From positions 7,254,001-7,318,000 of the forward strand of contig NZ_CP016428.1 in assembly GCF_001693385.1 (NCBI RefSeq): DNA of 64,000 nt. The letters run 5' to 3'. This DNA comes from Bradyrhizobium icense (GTDB lineage: Bacteria > Pseudomonadota > Alphaproteobacteria > Rhizobiales > Xanthobacteraceae). The notes under the pieces were generated by a model. It saw only the letters and a program-made list of their open reading frames with translations. It was not told the DNA's origin and made no database searches. Position 1 is the first letter of the stretch, and each line of letters begins with the position of its first letter. Position numbers and translations under genes: made by a program. Shown here one piece after another: positions 34,909 to 43,878 of this stretch.

Positions 34909-36417
34909 GTGAATCGCAGGGATTTCCTCGCTGTTTCCGCATTACAATTGGCAACCGGCATGGCGCCCGGGCTTTTGCCCGCCGCCCATGCCCAGCCTGC
35001 GCCGTTCGATCGATCCATCGTCCGGCAAATGGCGCGCGACCTCGCAGGCAAACCCTACAAGGCGCCAAGCGAAAAGCTGCCCGACAATCTCGCAAATCTC
35101 AATTACGACCAGTATCGGGCGATCCGGTTCTTGCCGGACCGCGCGCTATGGCGCGGCGAAAAACTGCCCTTCGAGGCGCAGTTCTTCCATCGCGGATTCA
35201 ACTACAAGAACCGCGTCGACATCTTCGAGGTGAAGAACGGCCAGGCGTCGATCATCCCCTACCAGCCCGACCTGTTTTCGTTCGGCGATCTGGCGCCGCC
35301 CGGCCCTGCGGTCGATCTCGGCTTTGCCGGCTTTCGGCTTCATGCGCCGATCAACAAGCCCGACTATTATGACGAGGTCTGCGTCTTTCTCGGCGCAAGT
35401 TATTTCCGCGCATTAGCCAAAGGGCAACTCTTCGGCCTTTCGGCACGCGGCCTGTCGATCAACACCGGCGAAGCCAAGGGCGAGGAGTTTCCATTCTTCA
35501 AGACGTTCTGGCTCGAGAAGCCGTCGGCCGACGCCAATTCCATCGTCGTGCATGCGCTGCTCGACAGCGAGAGCGCGGCAGCAGCCTATCGTTTCACCAT
35601 CCGCCCGGGCGACACCACTGTGTTCGATGTTGAAATGGCGATCTATCCGCGTGTCGATCTGACTCATGCCGGCCTTGCGCCGATGACCAGCATGTTCTTC
35701 TTTGGGCCGAACGACCGCAAGGACGTCGAAGACTTCCGTCCGTCGGTCCATGATTCAGACGGCCTGGCGGTTTTCAACGGCCGCGGCGAGGAGCTTTGGC
35801 GGCCGCTGCACAATCCGCGCGACCTTCAGGTCTCTTCGTTTGCCGACCTCAATCCGCGCGGCTTCGGCCTGATGCAGCGTCAGAAGGATTTTGCCGCCTA
35901 CCAGGACCTGGAATCGAATTTCGAGCGCCGGCCGAGCCTGTGGGCGGAGCCGATCGGCAATTGGGGCGAAGGCGAAGTGAAGCTGCTCGAAATCCCGACC
36001 AAGGAAGAGATTCACGATAACATCGCCGTGTTCTGGCGCCCCAAAACGGCGTTGCCGGCCAAAGGCGAGCACACCTACACCTACCGTTTGCACTGGGGGC
36101 CGGATAATCCAAAGTCGACATCACTGGCGCGATTTACCCGAACCGGCATCGGCACACGAGGCGACAACGCTACGCTCTTCGTGCTCGACGTGACTGGCGA
36201 GAAGCTGAAGTCGGTCGATCCGAAAAGCCTGCGCGGTGTCGTGACGGCTGAGAAGGCGAAGATCCAGAACATCGTTACCCAGCCGAACCCGGCGACAGGC
36301 GGCTGGCGATTGAGCTTCGAGTTGTTGAAGGAAAAGACCCCGGTCGAACTCCGCGCATCGCTCGTGCAGAACGAGGAGGCGGTATCGGAGGTCTGGGTTT
36401 ATCGATGGACACCTTAG
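34909..36417 (+). CDS. opgG: periplasmic glucan biosynthesis protein OpgG/OpgD
   Basis: This 502-residue periplasmic protein shapes the branched backbone of osmoregulated periplasmic glucans. The N-terminus MNRRDFLAVSALQLA is a Tat-type signal, as in OpgD, with cleavage near AAHA/QPAP. Family landmarks include FDRSIVRQMARDLA, FFHRGFNYKNRVDI, LGASYFRAL, GLSARGLSINT and MTSMFFFGPND. GTG 34909 has GAGG eight bases upstream. Its 3' end overlaps opgH by 13 bases, so translation is coupled. The Tat signal favours OpgD by name, but its pairing with opgH is that of opgG. Confidence 0.92.
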   Translation: MNRRDFLAVSALQLATGMAPGLLPAAHAQPAPFDRSIVRQMARDLAGKPYKAPSEKLPDNLANLNYDQYRAIRFLPDRALWRGEKLPFEAQFFHRGFNYKNRVDIFEVKNGQASIIPYQPDLFSFGDLAPPGPAVDLGFAGFRLHAPINKPDYYDEVCVFLGASYFRALAKGQLFGLSARGLSINTGEAKGEEFPFFKTFWLEKPSADANSIVVHALLDSESAAAAYRFTIRPGDTTVFDVEMAIYPRVDLTHAGLAPMTSMFFFGPNDRKDVEDFRPSVHDSDGLAVFNGRGEELWRPLHNPRDLQVSSFADLNPRGFGLMQRQKDFAAYQDLESNFERRPSLWAEPIGNWGEGEVKLLEIPTKEEIHDNIAVFWRPKTALPAKGEHTYTYRLHWGPDNPKSTSLARFTRTGIGTRGDNATLFVLDVTGEKLKSVDPKSLRGVVTAEKAKIQNIVTQPNPATGGWRLSFELLKEKTPVELRASLVQNEEAVSEVWVYRWTP

Positions 36418-38549
36418 CGAATACCCGCGGCTCGCGAGCAGCCCGCGCTATTCCATTGAGCGAATTTCTCCCGCCGGAATCGCCGATGGAGATGGCAGCC
36501 CAGCCGTTGCGGCGATTCGAGCCACCACCTGCCCCGCGCTTTGCGTCGATGTGGGCTCGGCGTGCATTCATCCTGGCCGGCACCGCCGCCCTGACGTCAG
36601 CGGCCTGCTACGAGATGTACCGGGTTCTTCAGGTCGGCGGTGTCACGATCCTGGAGTCGATCATCCTTGTGCTTTTCGTGCTGCTGTTCGCATGGATCGC
36701 CTTCTCCTTCATGTCCTCCCTTGCCGGCTTCGCCATGCTGCTGACGCGAAAGAAGAACGAACTCGGCATCGATCCGGCTGCGCCTCTGCCGGCGACCCAA
36801 AGCCGGACCGCGATGCTGCTGCCGACCTACAACGAAGACCCTTACCGCGTGCTGGCGCGATTGCGGGCGATCTATGAATCGGTCGAGGAGACCGGGCACG
36901 GCTCTGCATTCGACTGGTTTGTTCTCAGCGACACCACCGACCCCGCGATCTGGATCGCCGAGGAGAAATGCTTTCTGCAGCTTCGGCGGGACGTCGGCAG
37001 TGCCGCTGCGATTTTCTACCGCCACCGCCCCGAAAACATCGCGCGCAAGTCCGGCAATATCGAGGAGTGGGTCAGGCGGTTCGGCTCCGGCTACGAGTGC
37101 ATGCTGATTCTGGATGCCGACAGTTTGATGACCGGCGACACCGTCGTTCGCTTGGCCGCAGCCATGGGCGAGCATCCGAAGGTGGCGCTGATCCAGACGC
37201 TGCCGATTGTCGTCAATGCGCGATCCCTGTTCGCGCGATGGCAACAATTCGCTGGCCGCCTGTACGGTCCAATGCTGGCCGCGGGGATCGCATGGTGGCA
37301 CGGCTCGGAAGGCAATTACTGGGGACACAACGCCATCATCCGCGTGCGCGCCTTTGCGCAATATGCCGGCCTTCCCGAACTCAGGGGCCGCAAGCCGTTC
37401 GGCGGACATATTCTCAGCCACGACTTCATCGAGGCGGCGATGATGCGGCGGGGCGGCTGGGCCATTCACATGGCGCCGGCGCTTCGAGGCAGCTACGAGG
37501 AATGCCCGCCGTCACTGTCGGATTTTGCCGCCCGCGACCGGCGATGGTGCCAGGGTAACCTGCAGCATCTGGCGTTGCTTCCCGCGCGCGGCTTTCACTG
37601 GGTTTCGCGACTTCATCTGCTGACCGGAATTGGATCGTATCTCACCGCGCCGCTCTGGCTGATTTTTCTGACGTTCGGAATCCTGGTGTCGCTGCAGGCG
37701 CAATTCGTCCGGCCCGAGTATTTTCCAAAGGGATACTCGCTGTTTCCGACCTGGCCGGCGCAGGATCCGATCCTGGCGGCGTGGGTGTTCGTCGGCACGA
37801 TGGGCATGCTGATTCTGCCAAAACTGCTCGCCTTCATCGTGCTTCTCACCGATCGCGACACGCGAAGGAAGTTCGGCGGCGGCTTTCGGGTGCTGGCCGG
37901 CATCGTCACCGAGACGATCCTATCGGGCCTGACCGCACCCGTTATGATGGTCTTTCAATCCTCCGCCGTTGCGGAAATCCTGCTTGGGCGCGACGCAGGA
38001 TGGCAGGTTCAGCGCCGCGACGACGGCGTGGTCTCGCGCCGGGACACCGTCAACACCTATGCAGTACCGACATCGTTTGGGGTCATCATGGCCGTGAGCG
38101 CCTACGCGGTGTCGCTGCCGCTATTGCTCTGGATGATGCCGGTGATCCTCGGCTTGTTGCTTTCTATCCCGCTTGCCATGCTGTCGTCATCGGCCGGCTC
38201 GAGCGGTACGCCGCGATTGTTCAAGACCCCGGAGCAGACCGCGCCGCCGCTCGTACTGGCGAGGGCCAACGAGCTGGCCAACGCACCGCATTCGCCACTT
38301 TCCTGTCCACTGCACGAGCTGCACCGCAACGCGGATTTGCGCGAGGTGCATCTGAACAACCTGTCCGGCCAACGGCCACGAAACCGCGGCGACGTCGATC
38401 CGCATCTCGCGATCGCGCGCGCCAAGATCGAAGATGCTGAAAGTTTCGAAGAGGCGGCTGGGTATCTGAACCAGCGCGAGAAGTTCGCGGTGCTCAATGC
38501 GCCTGCAACCCTCACCCCGTTGCTGGCACTGCCCCGCCATCGGACTTGA
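36405..38549 (+). CDS. opgH: glucan biosynthesis glucosyltransferase
   Basis: This 714-residue inner-membrane GT2 enzyme polymerises the beta-1,2 glucan backbone and passes it to the periplasm. Two membrane helices precede the catalytic domain (about residues 50-110). The domain shows LPTYNEDPYRV near residue 145, the metal motif LDADSLM near residue 237, and the acceptor motif DRRWCQGN near residue 378. Several helices follow between about 405 and 610. The gene overlaps opgG. The 3' part after residue 620 is a hydrophilic cytoplasmic tail. Confidence 0.93.
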   Translation: MDTLANTRGSRAARAIPLSEFLPPESPMEMAAQPLRRFEPPPAPRFASMWARRAFILAGTAALTSAACYEMYRVLQVGGVTILESIILVLFVLLFAWIAFSFMSSLAGFAMLLTRKKNELGIDPAAPLPATQSRTAMLLPTYNEDPYRVLARLRAIYESVEETGHGSAFDWFVLSDTTDPAIWIAEEKCFLQLRRDVGSAAAIFYRHRPENIARKSGNIEEWVRRFGSGYECMLILDADSLMTGDTVVRLAAAMGEHPKVALIQTLPIVVNARSLFARWQQFAGRLYGPMLAAGIAWWHGSEGNYWGHNAIIRVRAFAQYAGLPELRGRKPFGGHILSHDFIEAAMMRRGGWAIHMAPALRGSYEECPPSLSDFAARDRRWCQGNLQHLALLPARGFHWVSRLHLLTGIGSYLTAPLWLIFLTFGILVSLQAQFVRPEYFPKGYSLFPTWPAQDPILAAWVFVGTMGMLILPKLLAFIVLLTDRDTRRKFGGGFRVLAGIVTETILSGLTAPVMMVFQSSAVAEILLGRDAGWQVQRRDDGVVSRRDTVNTYAVPTSFGVIMAVSAYAVSLPLLLWMMPVILGLLLSIPLAMLSSSAGSSGTPRLFKTPEQTAPPLVLARANELANAPHSPLSCPLHELHRNADLREVHLNNLSGQRPRNRGDVDPHLAIARAKIEDAESFEEAAGYLNQREKFAVLNAPATLTPLLALPRHRT

Positions 38550-38618
38550 AGCCAGAGTCAGGACTCATAAACTGAACGAAAAACTCGGATGACGACTTCG
38601 AGCCCAGTACGGACCTCA

Positions 38619-39272
38619 TCAGCCGGTCGGCGGCTTGCCGGTGTTAACCGCCAATTGAGCGGCGAAAGCCCGTTTGTAGGCAGGCCGCGTTTCACCGCGG
38701 ACGAGGTAGGCTGCCAGGTTTGGGTATTCGTCCAGAATGCCCGATGATTTCAGCCTGAGCAGCACCGACACCATCATCAGATCGCCCGCACTGAACGCAC
38801 CATCGAGCCAGTCGGTATCGCCCAGGCGTGCGGAAAGTTGATTCAGCCGGTTGCGAACGCGATCCTCGACCAAAGGCAAGCGCTCGTCATGCCAGGGCTT
38901 GTCACCCTCCAGAAGCCTGGCGGCTTCAAGTTCAAGGATCGGCGGCTCCACCGTGTTGACCGCGGCAAACATCCAAGTGATCGCGCGCGCCCGGGCATTG
39001 GCGTCATCCGGCAAAAGGCCCGCATGGCGCTGGGCGATATGGAGGATGATCGCCCCTGTCTCGAACAGGGCGAGATCGCCTTCCTCGTAAGTCGGAATCT
39101 GACCGAAAGGATGAAGCGCCAGATGCGCGGGTTCCTTCATCGCGCGAAACGAAACAAGGCGAACCTCGTAGGGTTGGCCCACTTCCTCAAGCGCCCAGCG
39201 AACGCGCGTATCACGCGCCAGTCCCCTGCCGCCATCGGGTGACCGTTCAAAGGCGGTAATGGTGATGGTCAT
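38619..39272 (-). CDS. glutathione S-transferase family protein
   Basis: This 217-residue cytoplasmic protein has an N-terminal thioredoxin-fold domain with the cis-proline signature HPFGQIPTYEEG near residue 55 and the glutathione-contact motif ALFETGAI near residue 67. The C-terminal helical domain contains the N-capping aspartate in FSAGDLMMVSVL near residue 165. The usual catalytic Ser/Cys near position 10 is replaced within FERSPDGGRGLARDTRV, so activity is uncertain. The gene converges on opgH and is not in a clear operon. Confidence 0.87.
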   Translation of the reverse strand: MTITITAFERSPDGGRGLARDTRVRWALEEVGQPYEVRLVSFRAMKEPAHLALHPFGQIPTYEEGDLALFETGAIILHIAQRHAGLLPDDANARARAITWMFAAVNTVEPPILELEAARLLEGDKPWHDERLPLVEDRVRNRLNQLSARLGDTDWLDGAFSAGDLMMVSVLLRLKSSGILDEYPNLAAYLVRGETRPAYKRAFAAQLAVNTGKPPTG

Positions 39273-39594
39273 CGTGAGGCTCCTCCTTGGCCAAAATCAT
39301 CGGCTGCGGTGCGGGCAAGCTGTCGAGGCAAGCTCACCGAGATTGAAGACGATCTCGTTCCGTGTCCGGTTTGTCCGCACAGCAGAGACCTTTGCAAGCC
39401 CAGATTCCATCTTCAGCGCTATCTGCATTCCGGCAACCGTTGTCTTTTGGCTCGGTCAACGAGTCCTGCCCCTGGCTGAAATTTGCGTCAGGTCAACCGC
39501 AACCTGAACTAAACGTGGTCGGACCTGATCGCCCGGAGCGCAATCTTGGCCCGCGCGGCAAATCTGCTAGACTGCCTATCGGCGAGACAAAAAA
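39273..39594. other. divergent promoter region, GST gene and cyclase gene
   Basis: About 320 bases without a gene separate the two divergent genes. TTGGCC at 39546-39551 and TAGACT at 39568-39573 (16-base spacer) are a weak promoter candidate for the cyclase gene. Nothing else is recognised. Confidence 0.4.
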
Positions 39595-41361
39595 ATGCAA
39601 GCGCCCGGACCCGAGCGGAGACTCGCTGCGGTCCTCGCCACCGACATGGTCGGCTACAGCCGGCTGATGGAGGTCGACGAGGCGGGGACACTTGCGCGTC
39701 TCAAGACCCATCGGCTCGAGTTGATCGATCCCTCGATTGCCAAGAACCGCGGCCGCATCATCAAAACCACCGGCGACGGCATGCTGGTGGAATTCCACAG
39801 CGTCGTTGACGCGGTATCGTGCGCCGCCGAAATCCAGCGCCGGATGGCGCGGCGCAATGCCGACGTATCGCCGGCGCGGTGGATCCAGTTCCGCATCGGC
39901 ATCAATCTGGGCGACATCCTCATCGAGGAGAACGACATTTTCGGCGATGGCGTCAACGTCGCGGCGCGCCTCGAGGTGCTCGCCGAGCCGGGCGGCATCT
40001 GCGTCTCGGGCGCGGTGCGCGATCAGGTCGGCGACCGGCTCGATGACATCGCCTTTGAGGATCTCGGCAAGCAGAACCTCAAGAATATCACCCGCCCGAT
40101 CCACGTCTTTCGGGTGCGCCTGGAGCGAGATGCAACCGAGGCGCCCGTGAGCGGCAAGGACAGCGCGGCAACAGCAACCACGACCAGGAAACCGTCGATC
40201 GCCGTGCTGCCGCTGGTCAACATGAGCGGCGATCCGGAGCAGGAATTCTTCGCCGACGGCCTCACCGAGGACATCATCACCGAACTGTCGCGCTTCCGCG
40301 ACCTTCTCGTCATCTCGCGCAACTCGACCTTCGTGCACAAGGGCAAAGCCGTAAAGATGCAGGAGGTCGCGCGCGAGCTCGACGTCGAGTACGTGCTCGA
40401 GGGCAGCGTGCGCAAGGTCGGCGATCGCGTCCGCGTCACCGTGCAGCTGATCGACGCGCAAACCGACCGGCATGTCTGGGCCGAACGCTATGACCGGAAG
40501 CTCGAGGATATCTTCGCCATTCAGGACGAAGTGACCGGCGCAATCGTTGCCACGCTTCCCGGCCGCGTCGAGGCCGCCACGCAGGAACGGGCGAAGCGCA
40601 AGCGGCCGGACAACATGGCGGCGTATGAGTGCGTGCTCGCCGCCAAGGTCCTCCACCACCGCTCGCGGCGCGAGGACAATGCGCAGGCGCAGATCCTGCT
40701 CGACCGCGCCATCGCGCTCGATCCGAATTATGCGCACGCCCATGCCTGGAAGGCGTGCGTGCTGGGCCAGACCTGGGTCTATGGATGGTGCGAAGATCGC
40801 GACGTCACCTTCCAGCACGTGGCCGCCGCGTTGCAGATCGCGCTGGCGCTCGATGACAATGACAGCGACGTTCACCGCATCCTGGCCGCGGTGAACCTGA
40901 CGCGCGACGATCACGACAGAGCCGCCTATCATCAGGAGCGGGCGCTCGCACTCAATCCCAACTACGATCTGGTGGTGGTGCAGCAGGGCGAGTTTCTGAC
41001 CTGGCTGGGGCGGCCGGAAGAAGGGATCGACTGGATCAGGAAGGCGATGCGCCTCAACCCCTTCCACCCCGAGCGCTTCTGGAACCACCTCGGTCGCGCG
41101 TATTACTGCGCGGAGAAATTTGCCGAAGCCGCCGAGGCCTTCGCGCGGATCACGCGCCCGGACTTCACCCATCATGCCTTCCTTGCCGCCATCTTCGCGC
41201 AGATGGGCGACGCCGTTGCGGCCAGCGCACATGCCGCAGAGGTCATCAAGCTAGAGCCGGGTTTCTCGGTGGCCGGCTATCTCGCCACCCAGCACTACAA
41301 GCACGAGGCCGACCGGGCGCGTCATGAGGCAGGGCTGCTAAAGGCGGGGTTACCGGCGTGA
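39595..41361 (+). CDS. class III adenylate/guanylate cyclase with TolB-like and TPR domains
   Basis: This 588-residue protein makes a cyclic nucleotide, probably cAMP. Residues 1-175 form the class III catalytic domain, with metal aspartates Asp17 (ATDMVGYSRLM) and Asp61 (TTGDGMLVEF) and the transition-state Asn and Arg in FGDGVNVAARLE. Residues 200-320 are a TolB/FlgO-like domain (SIAVLPLVNMSGD, YVLEGSVRKVGDRVRV). Residues 340-585 are TPR-like helices. No membrane helix is seen, so it is likely cytoplasmic. It is paralogous to the gene at 48470. The signal sensed is unknown. Confidence 0.92.
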   Translation: MQAPGPERRLAAVLATDMVGYSRLMEVDEAGTLARLKTHRLELIDPSIAKNRGRIIKTTGDGMLVEFHSVVDAVSCAAEIQRRMARRNADVSPARWIQFRIGINLGDILIEENDIFGDGVNVAARLEVLAEPGGICVSGAVRDQVGDRLDDIAFEDLGKQNLKNITRPIHVFRVRLERDATEAPVSGKDSAATATTTRKPSIAVLPLVNMSGDPEQEFFADGLTEDIITELSRFRDLLVISRNSTFVHKGKAVKMQEVARELDVEYVLEGSVRKVGDRVRVTVQLIDAQTDRHVWAERYDRKLEDIFAIQDEVTGAIVATLPGRVEAATQERAKRKRPDNMAAYECVLAAKVLHHRSRREDNAQAQILLDRAIALDPNYAHAHAWKACVLGQTWVYGWCEDRDVTFQHVAAALQIALALDDNDSDVHRILAAVNLTRDDHDRAAYHQERALALNPNYDLVVVQQGEFLTWLGRPEEGIDWIRKAMRLNPFHPERFWNHLGRAYYCAEKFAEAAEAFARITRPDFTHHAFLAAIFAQMGDAVAASAHAAEVIKLEPGFSVAGYLATQHYKHEADRARHEAGLLKAGLPA

Positions 41362-41394
41362 GATTGGCTGGATCAGATCGCGGTGGATGAAGTT

Positions 41395-41530
41395 TTGATG
41401 CTGCCGGCCCGTAGTTCGCGACCGAGAGCCCGGCTTCGCCCTTCGGGCTATACGTCGCGGCAGCCTTCGCTTGCTTCGCTACGATAGGACTGAGTATGGC
41501 TTGCCGAGCCGTAGCTTGCGAAGCAAGAAG
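41395..41530. repeat. inverted-repeat-rich segment beside tRNA-Val
   Basis: The segment contains CGGCTTCGCCCTTCGGGC, CTTCGCTTGCTTCGCTACG and AGCTTGCGAAGCAAG, which are nested short inverted repeats downstream of the tRNA. Similar blocks follow tRNA genes in related genomes. No gene is seen. Confidence 0.4.
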
Positions 41531-41532
41531 GC

Positions 41533-41607
41533 TGGTGGGCGCGACAGGGATCGAACCTGTGACCCCTACCATGTCAAGGTAGTGCTCTCCCGCTGAGCTA
41601 CGCGCCC
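41533..41607 (-). tRNA. tRNA-Val (anticodon GAC)
   Basis: The leftward strand folds as a full cloverleaf. It has a GGGCGCG/CGCGCCC acceptor stem, GCTC/GAGC D stem, CTACC/GGTAG anticodon stem with loop TTGACAT, ACAGG/CCTGT T stem with TTCGATC loop, discriminator A and encoded CCA at 41535-41533. The anticodon GAC reads valine codons GUC and GUU. Confidence 0.97.
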
Positions 41608-41741
41608 CAGAATGGGATGATCTGTCATCCCGCTCCAGCCTTGTTCGTATTGGGTGGGGTCCGTATATCGGCTCCAAAGCGCCCGGGCAAGGATGCTCGG
41701 GACTAATTTCTGGTGCCTTTTCGAACGAAATAGCCGCCGAA

Positions 41742-42101
41742 TCAGGCCGCCAGCATCTTGTTCACTTCGCTGACCAATTCGCGCAGGTGAACGGGCTTGG
41801 CCAGCACCTTGGCGTTCTTGGGCGCCTCCGAATCGGAATTCAGGGCGACGGCGGCAAAACCGGTGATGAACATGATCTTGATATCGGGGTCGAGTTCCGA
41901 GGCGCGCCGCGCCAACTCGATGCCGTCCATTTCGGGCATCACGATATCGGTCAGCAGCATCTCGAACGGCTCCTCGCGCAGCCGCTGATAGGCCGACATG
42001 CCGTTATCGTGGGGCGAGACCTGAAACCCGGCGTTTTCCAGCGCCTTGACCAGGAAGCGTCGCATGTCGTTGTCGTCTTCGGCGAGGAGGATCTTGTGCA
42101 T
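41742..42101 (-). CDS. cpdR: single-domain response regulator CpdR
   Basis: This 119-residue protein is a stand-alone receiver domain. The phosphoacceptor aspartate lies in TDIVMPEMDGIELARR near residue 52. The acidic pair is AEDDND, the conserved Thr region is FITGFAA and the lysine is LAKPVH. The segment DPDIKIMFITGFAAVAL is diagnostic of CpdR, which in alphaproteobacteria targets ClpXP and controls degradation of CtrA and other cell-cycle factors. The start at 42101 (MHKILLAEDD) is the first that fits the family. It is divergent from the N-formylglutamate amidohydrolase gene. Confidence 0.93.
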   Translation of the reverse strand: MHKILLAEDDNDMRRFLVKALENAGFQVSPHDNGMSAYQRLREEPFEMLLTDIVMPEMDGIELARRASELDPDIKIMFITGFAAVALNSDSEAPKNAKVLAKPVHLRELVSEVNKMLAA

Positions 42102-42421
42102 GGCGGTCAGTCGTCGAACCCGGCTTGGAGGATCATTGCACCCACTAAGCCCGACAGAGGGTAAATTTCGGGTGAAAGGTAACGGCGTCTTGGCGGCGGC
42201 GGGCGACGCTATTTTGGTAGCGGCGCGCATCAAGGTCGATCAACGCGGCGCTTTTCAGGCGTTTGCGACACCTTCCAGAAGAACAGCGGCTTTTTTCGCT
42301 TGGCAGAATGATTACGATTACGGACAATGCATCCTTACAATACCCTGCCCTTCCGGCAGAATCGGTCGCATGATCGGCCAGTCGAAGGGAAATGCGGACA
42401 TTCAAGGGACGGCGCCCGACG
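42102..42421. other. intergenic region between cpdR and N-formylglutamate amidohydrolase
   Basis: About 320 bases hold the two divergent promoters. I found no perfect CtrA box (TTAA-N7-TTAA) and no strong inverted repeat. No gene is supported. Confidence 0.5.
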
Positions 42422-43309
42422 ATGACCCAGTTTGATGGCGAACTGTCGCCTCCCTTCGAGATCGTGGAGCCAGCTAGCTGGCGGGCGCCGATCATCTTCA
42501 ACTCGCCCCACTCCGGCTCGGTCTACCCGTCCGAATTCCTCAACGCCTCCCGGATCGACCTCGCCGCGCTGCGCCGATCCGAGGATTCGTTCATGGACGA
42601 ATTGATCGGTGGTCTGAGCGACCAGGGCTTTCCGACGGTGCGGGTCAATTTCCCCCGCTCCTATGTCGACGTGAACCGCGAGCCCTATGAACTCGATCCA
42701 CGGATGTTCACCGGCCGCCTGCCAAGCTTCGCCAATACCCGCTCGATGCGGGTCGCCGGCGGTCTCGGCACCATCCCGCGCGTGGTCGGCGATGGGCAGG
42801 AAATCTATCGCGAGCGGCTTTCCGTCGATGACGCGCTGGGGCGGATCGAGGCGCTCTACAAGCCGTATCACCGCGCGCTGCGACGGCTGATCAACAAGGC
42901 CCACCAGGCGTTCGGGACCGTGATCCTGGTCGATTGCCACTCGATGCCGTCAGTCGGCGTGTCCAGAGACGAACCGCGGCGACCCGATATCGTGATCGGC
43001 GACCGCTACGGCACCAGTTGCGCGAGCCTCTTGCCCGATGTCGTCGAGCAAATCATGAGCGAGCTCGGCTATTCGACCGGCCGCAACAAGCCCTATGCCG
43101 GCGGATTCATCACCGAGCATTACGGCAACCCGGCGAGCGGGCTGCACACCGTGCAGCTCGAACTCAACCGCGCGATCTACATGGATGAGCGGCGCAGGGA
43201 GCGCAGCCCGCGCTTCGCACAGGTGGTTGCCGATTTCGCCGCGCTGGCTGATGCGCTGGCACAAGTGCCGCTCGGTGATCTCGGCCCGTTCCAGGCGGCG
43301 GCGGAGTAA
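42422..43309 (+). CDS. N-formylglutamate amidohydrolase
   Basis: This 295-residue zinc hydrolase releases formate and glutamate from N-formylglutamate, the last step of one histidine-degradation route. The family motifs are FNSPHSGSVYP near residue 25, RSEDSFMDELIG near residue 50, PRSYVDVNREPYELDP near residue 77, VDCHSMPS near residue 175 and a late GFITEHYG. The start ATG 42422 gives the standard MTQFDGEL; ATG 42392 in the same frame is an alternative. The gene lies beside cpdR, as in related genomes. It supplies glutamate, which fits the nitrogen theme of the window. Confidence 0.92.
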   Translation: MTQFDGELSPPFEIVEPASWRAPIIFNSPHSGSVYPSEFLNASRIDLAALRRSEDSFMDELIGGLSDQGFPTVRVNFPRSYVDVNREPYELDPRMFTGRLPSFANTRSMRVAGGLGTIPRVVGDGQEIYRERLSVDDALGRIEALYKPYHRALRRLINKAHQAFGTVILVDCHSMPSVGVSRDEPRRPDIVIGDRYGTSCASLLPDVVEQIMSELGYSTGRNKPYAGGFITEHYGNPASGLHTVQLELNRAIYMDERRRERSPRFAQVVADFAALADALAQVPLGDLGPFQAAAE

Positions 43310-43321
43310 AAGTCAGACTTA

Positions 43322-43417
43322 TCATTCCGGGATGGTCCGAAAGGACCAGACCCGGAATCTCGAGATTCTCAGGTGCGCAATTGCGCACCATAGTTCGCTT
43401 CGCGCCCCGGAATGACT
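43322..43417. repeat. dispersed palindromic repeat, family A, copy 4
   Basis: This copy has TCATTCCGGGATGGTCCG at one end, GTGCGCAATTGCGCACC in the middle and CGCCCCGGAATGAC at the other end. It follows the amidohydrolase stop. Confidence 0.87.
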
Positions 43418-43426
43418 CCGACACCA

Positions 43427-43515
43427 AAAGAAAAAAGGGCCGCTTGAATGAACAAGCGGCCCAAGTCTAGGGAGGAAACGCCCAAGGAGGGCAGCGATAG
43501 CGCGAGGCGCTACCG
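43427..43515 (-). ncRNA. mmgR: suhB/MmgR-type small RNA
   Basis: Leftward transcription would end in a perfect hairpin, GGGCCGCTTG and CAAGCGGCCC with a six-base loop, followed by TTTTTTCTTTT, a textbook rho-independent terminator. Just before it come CCUCCUUGGGCGUUUCCUCCC-like anti-Shine-Dalgarno stretches and a loop-exposed UUUCCUCCC, which are the marks of the suhB (MmgR) RNA of Rhizobiales. The RNA is named for lying beside suhB-family genes, and an inositol-monophosphatase-family gene indeed starts at 43879. The 3' end is clear; the 5' end near 43515 is estimated. Confidence 0.75.
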
Positions 43516-43878
43516 CACCGCAACAATATGCGGCCGCGCTGCACAAAACGCAAGGGTTTTCCGATCTCTTCCGGCGCAAACCGGGTCAGTCTGGCGAATC
43601 GGCAACACTGCCGCGGCAAGCTATTTACTATAGTAATATCAATACCTTGTAGAATAGACTTAGCCAGTTCCGTGCCTGCTGCAGTGCTGGTATGCCAAAA
43701 CTCGCGACTTCGTGATGGCCGGGCTAACCAAAAATCCACGCCTGAAACGAAGCCTTTTCGAAAGCCGATTCGAAAGTCCGCTCGCAAGACGAATGGGAAT
43801 AACGTGCCGTTGGCGGTGCGCGGCAGCCCGGATTGGGCTAGGCAAGAGACGGCATTTCTATTGCGGTAAGGGACAGCC
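43516..43878. other. upstream region of hisN, AT-richer centre
   Basis: No gene is seen. The centre, around 43620-43660 (TATTTACTATAGTAATATC), is AT-rich and includes ACTATAGT, a palindrome. It likely contains divergent promoters for the small RNA and hisN. Confidence 0.45.

Noticed and set aside
32945..35095. 716-codon antisense frame over the FAD dehydrogenase and next genes
   Set aside because: It crosses three real genes on the other strand and has no family similarity; it is a GC-skew artefact.
39493..41232. 579-codon antisense frame over the first cyclase
   Set aside because: The cyclase has clear motifs in its frame, while this one has none.
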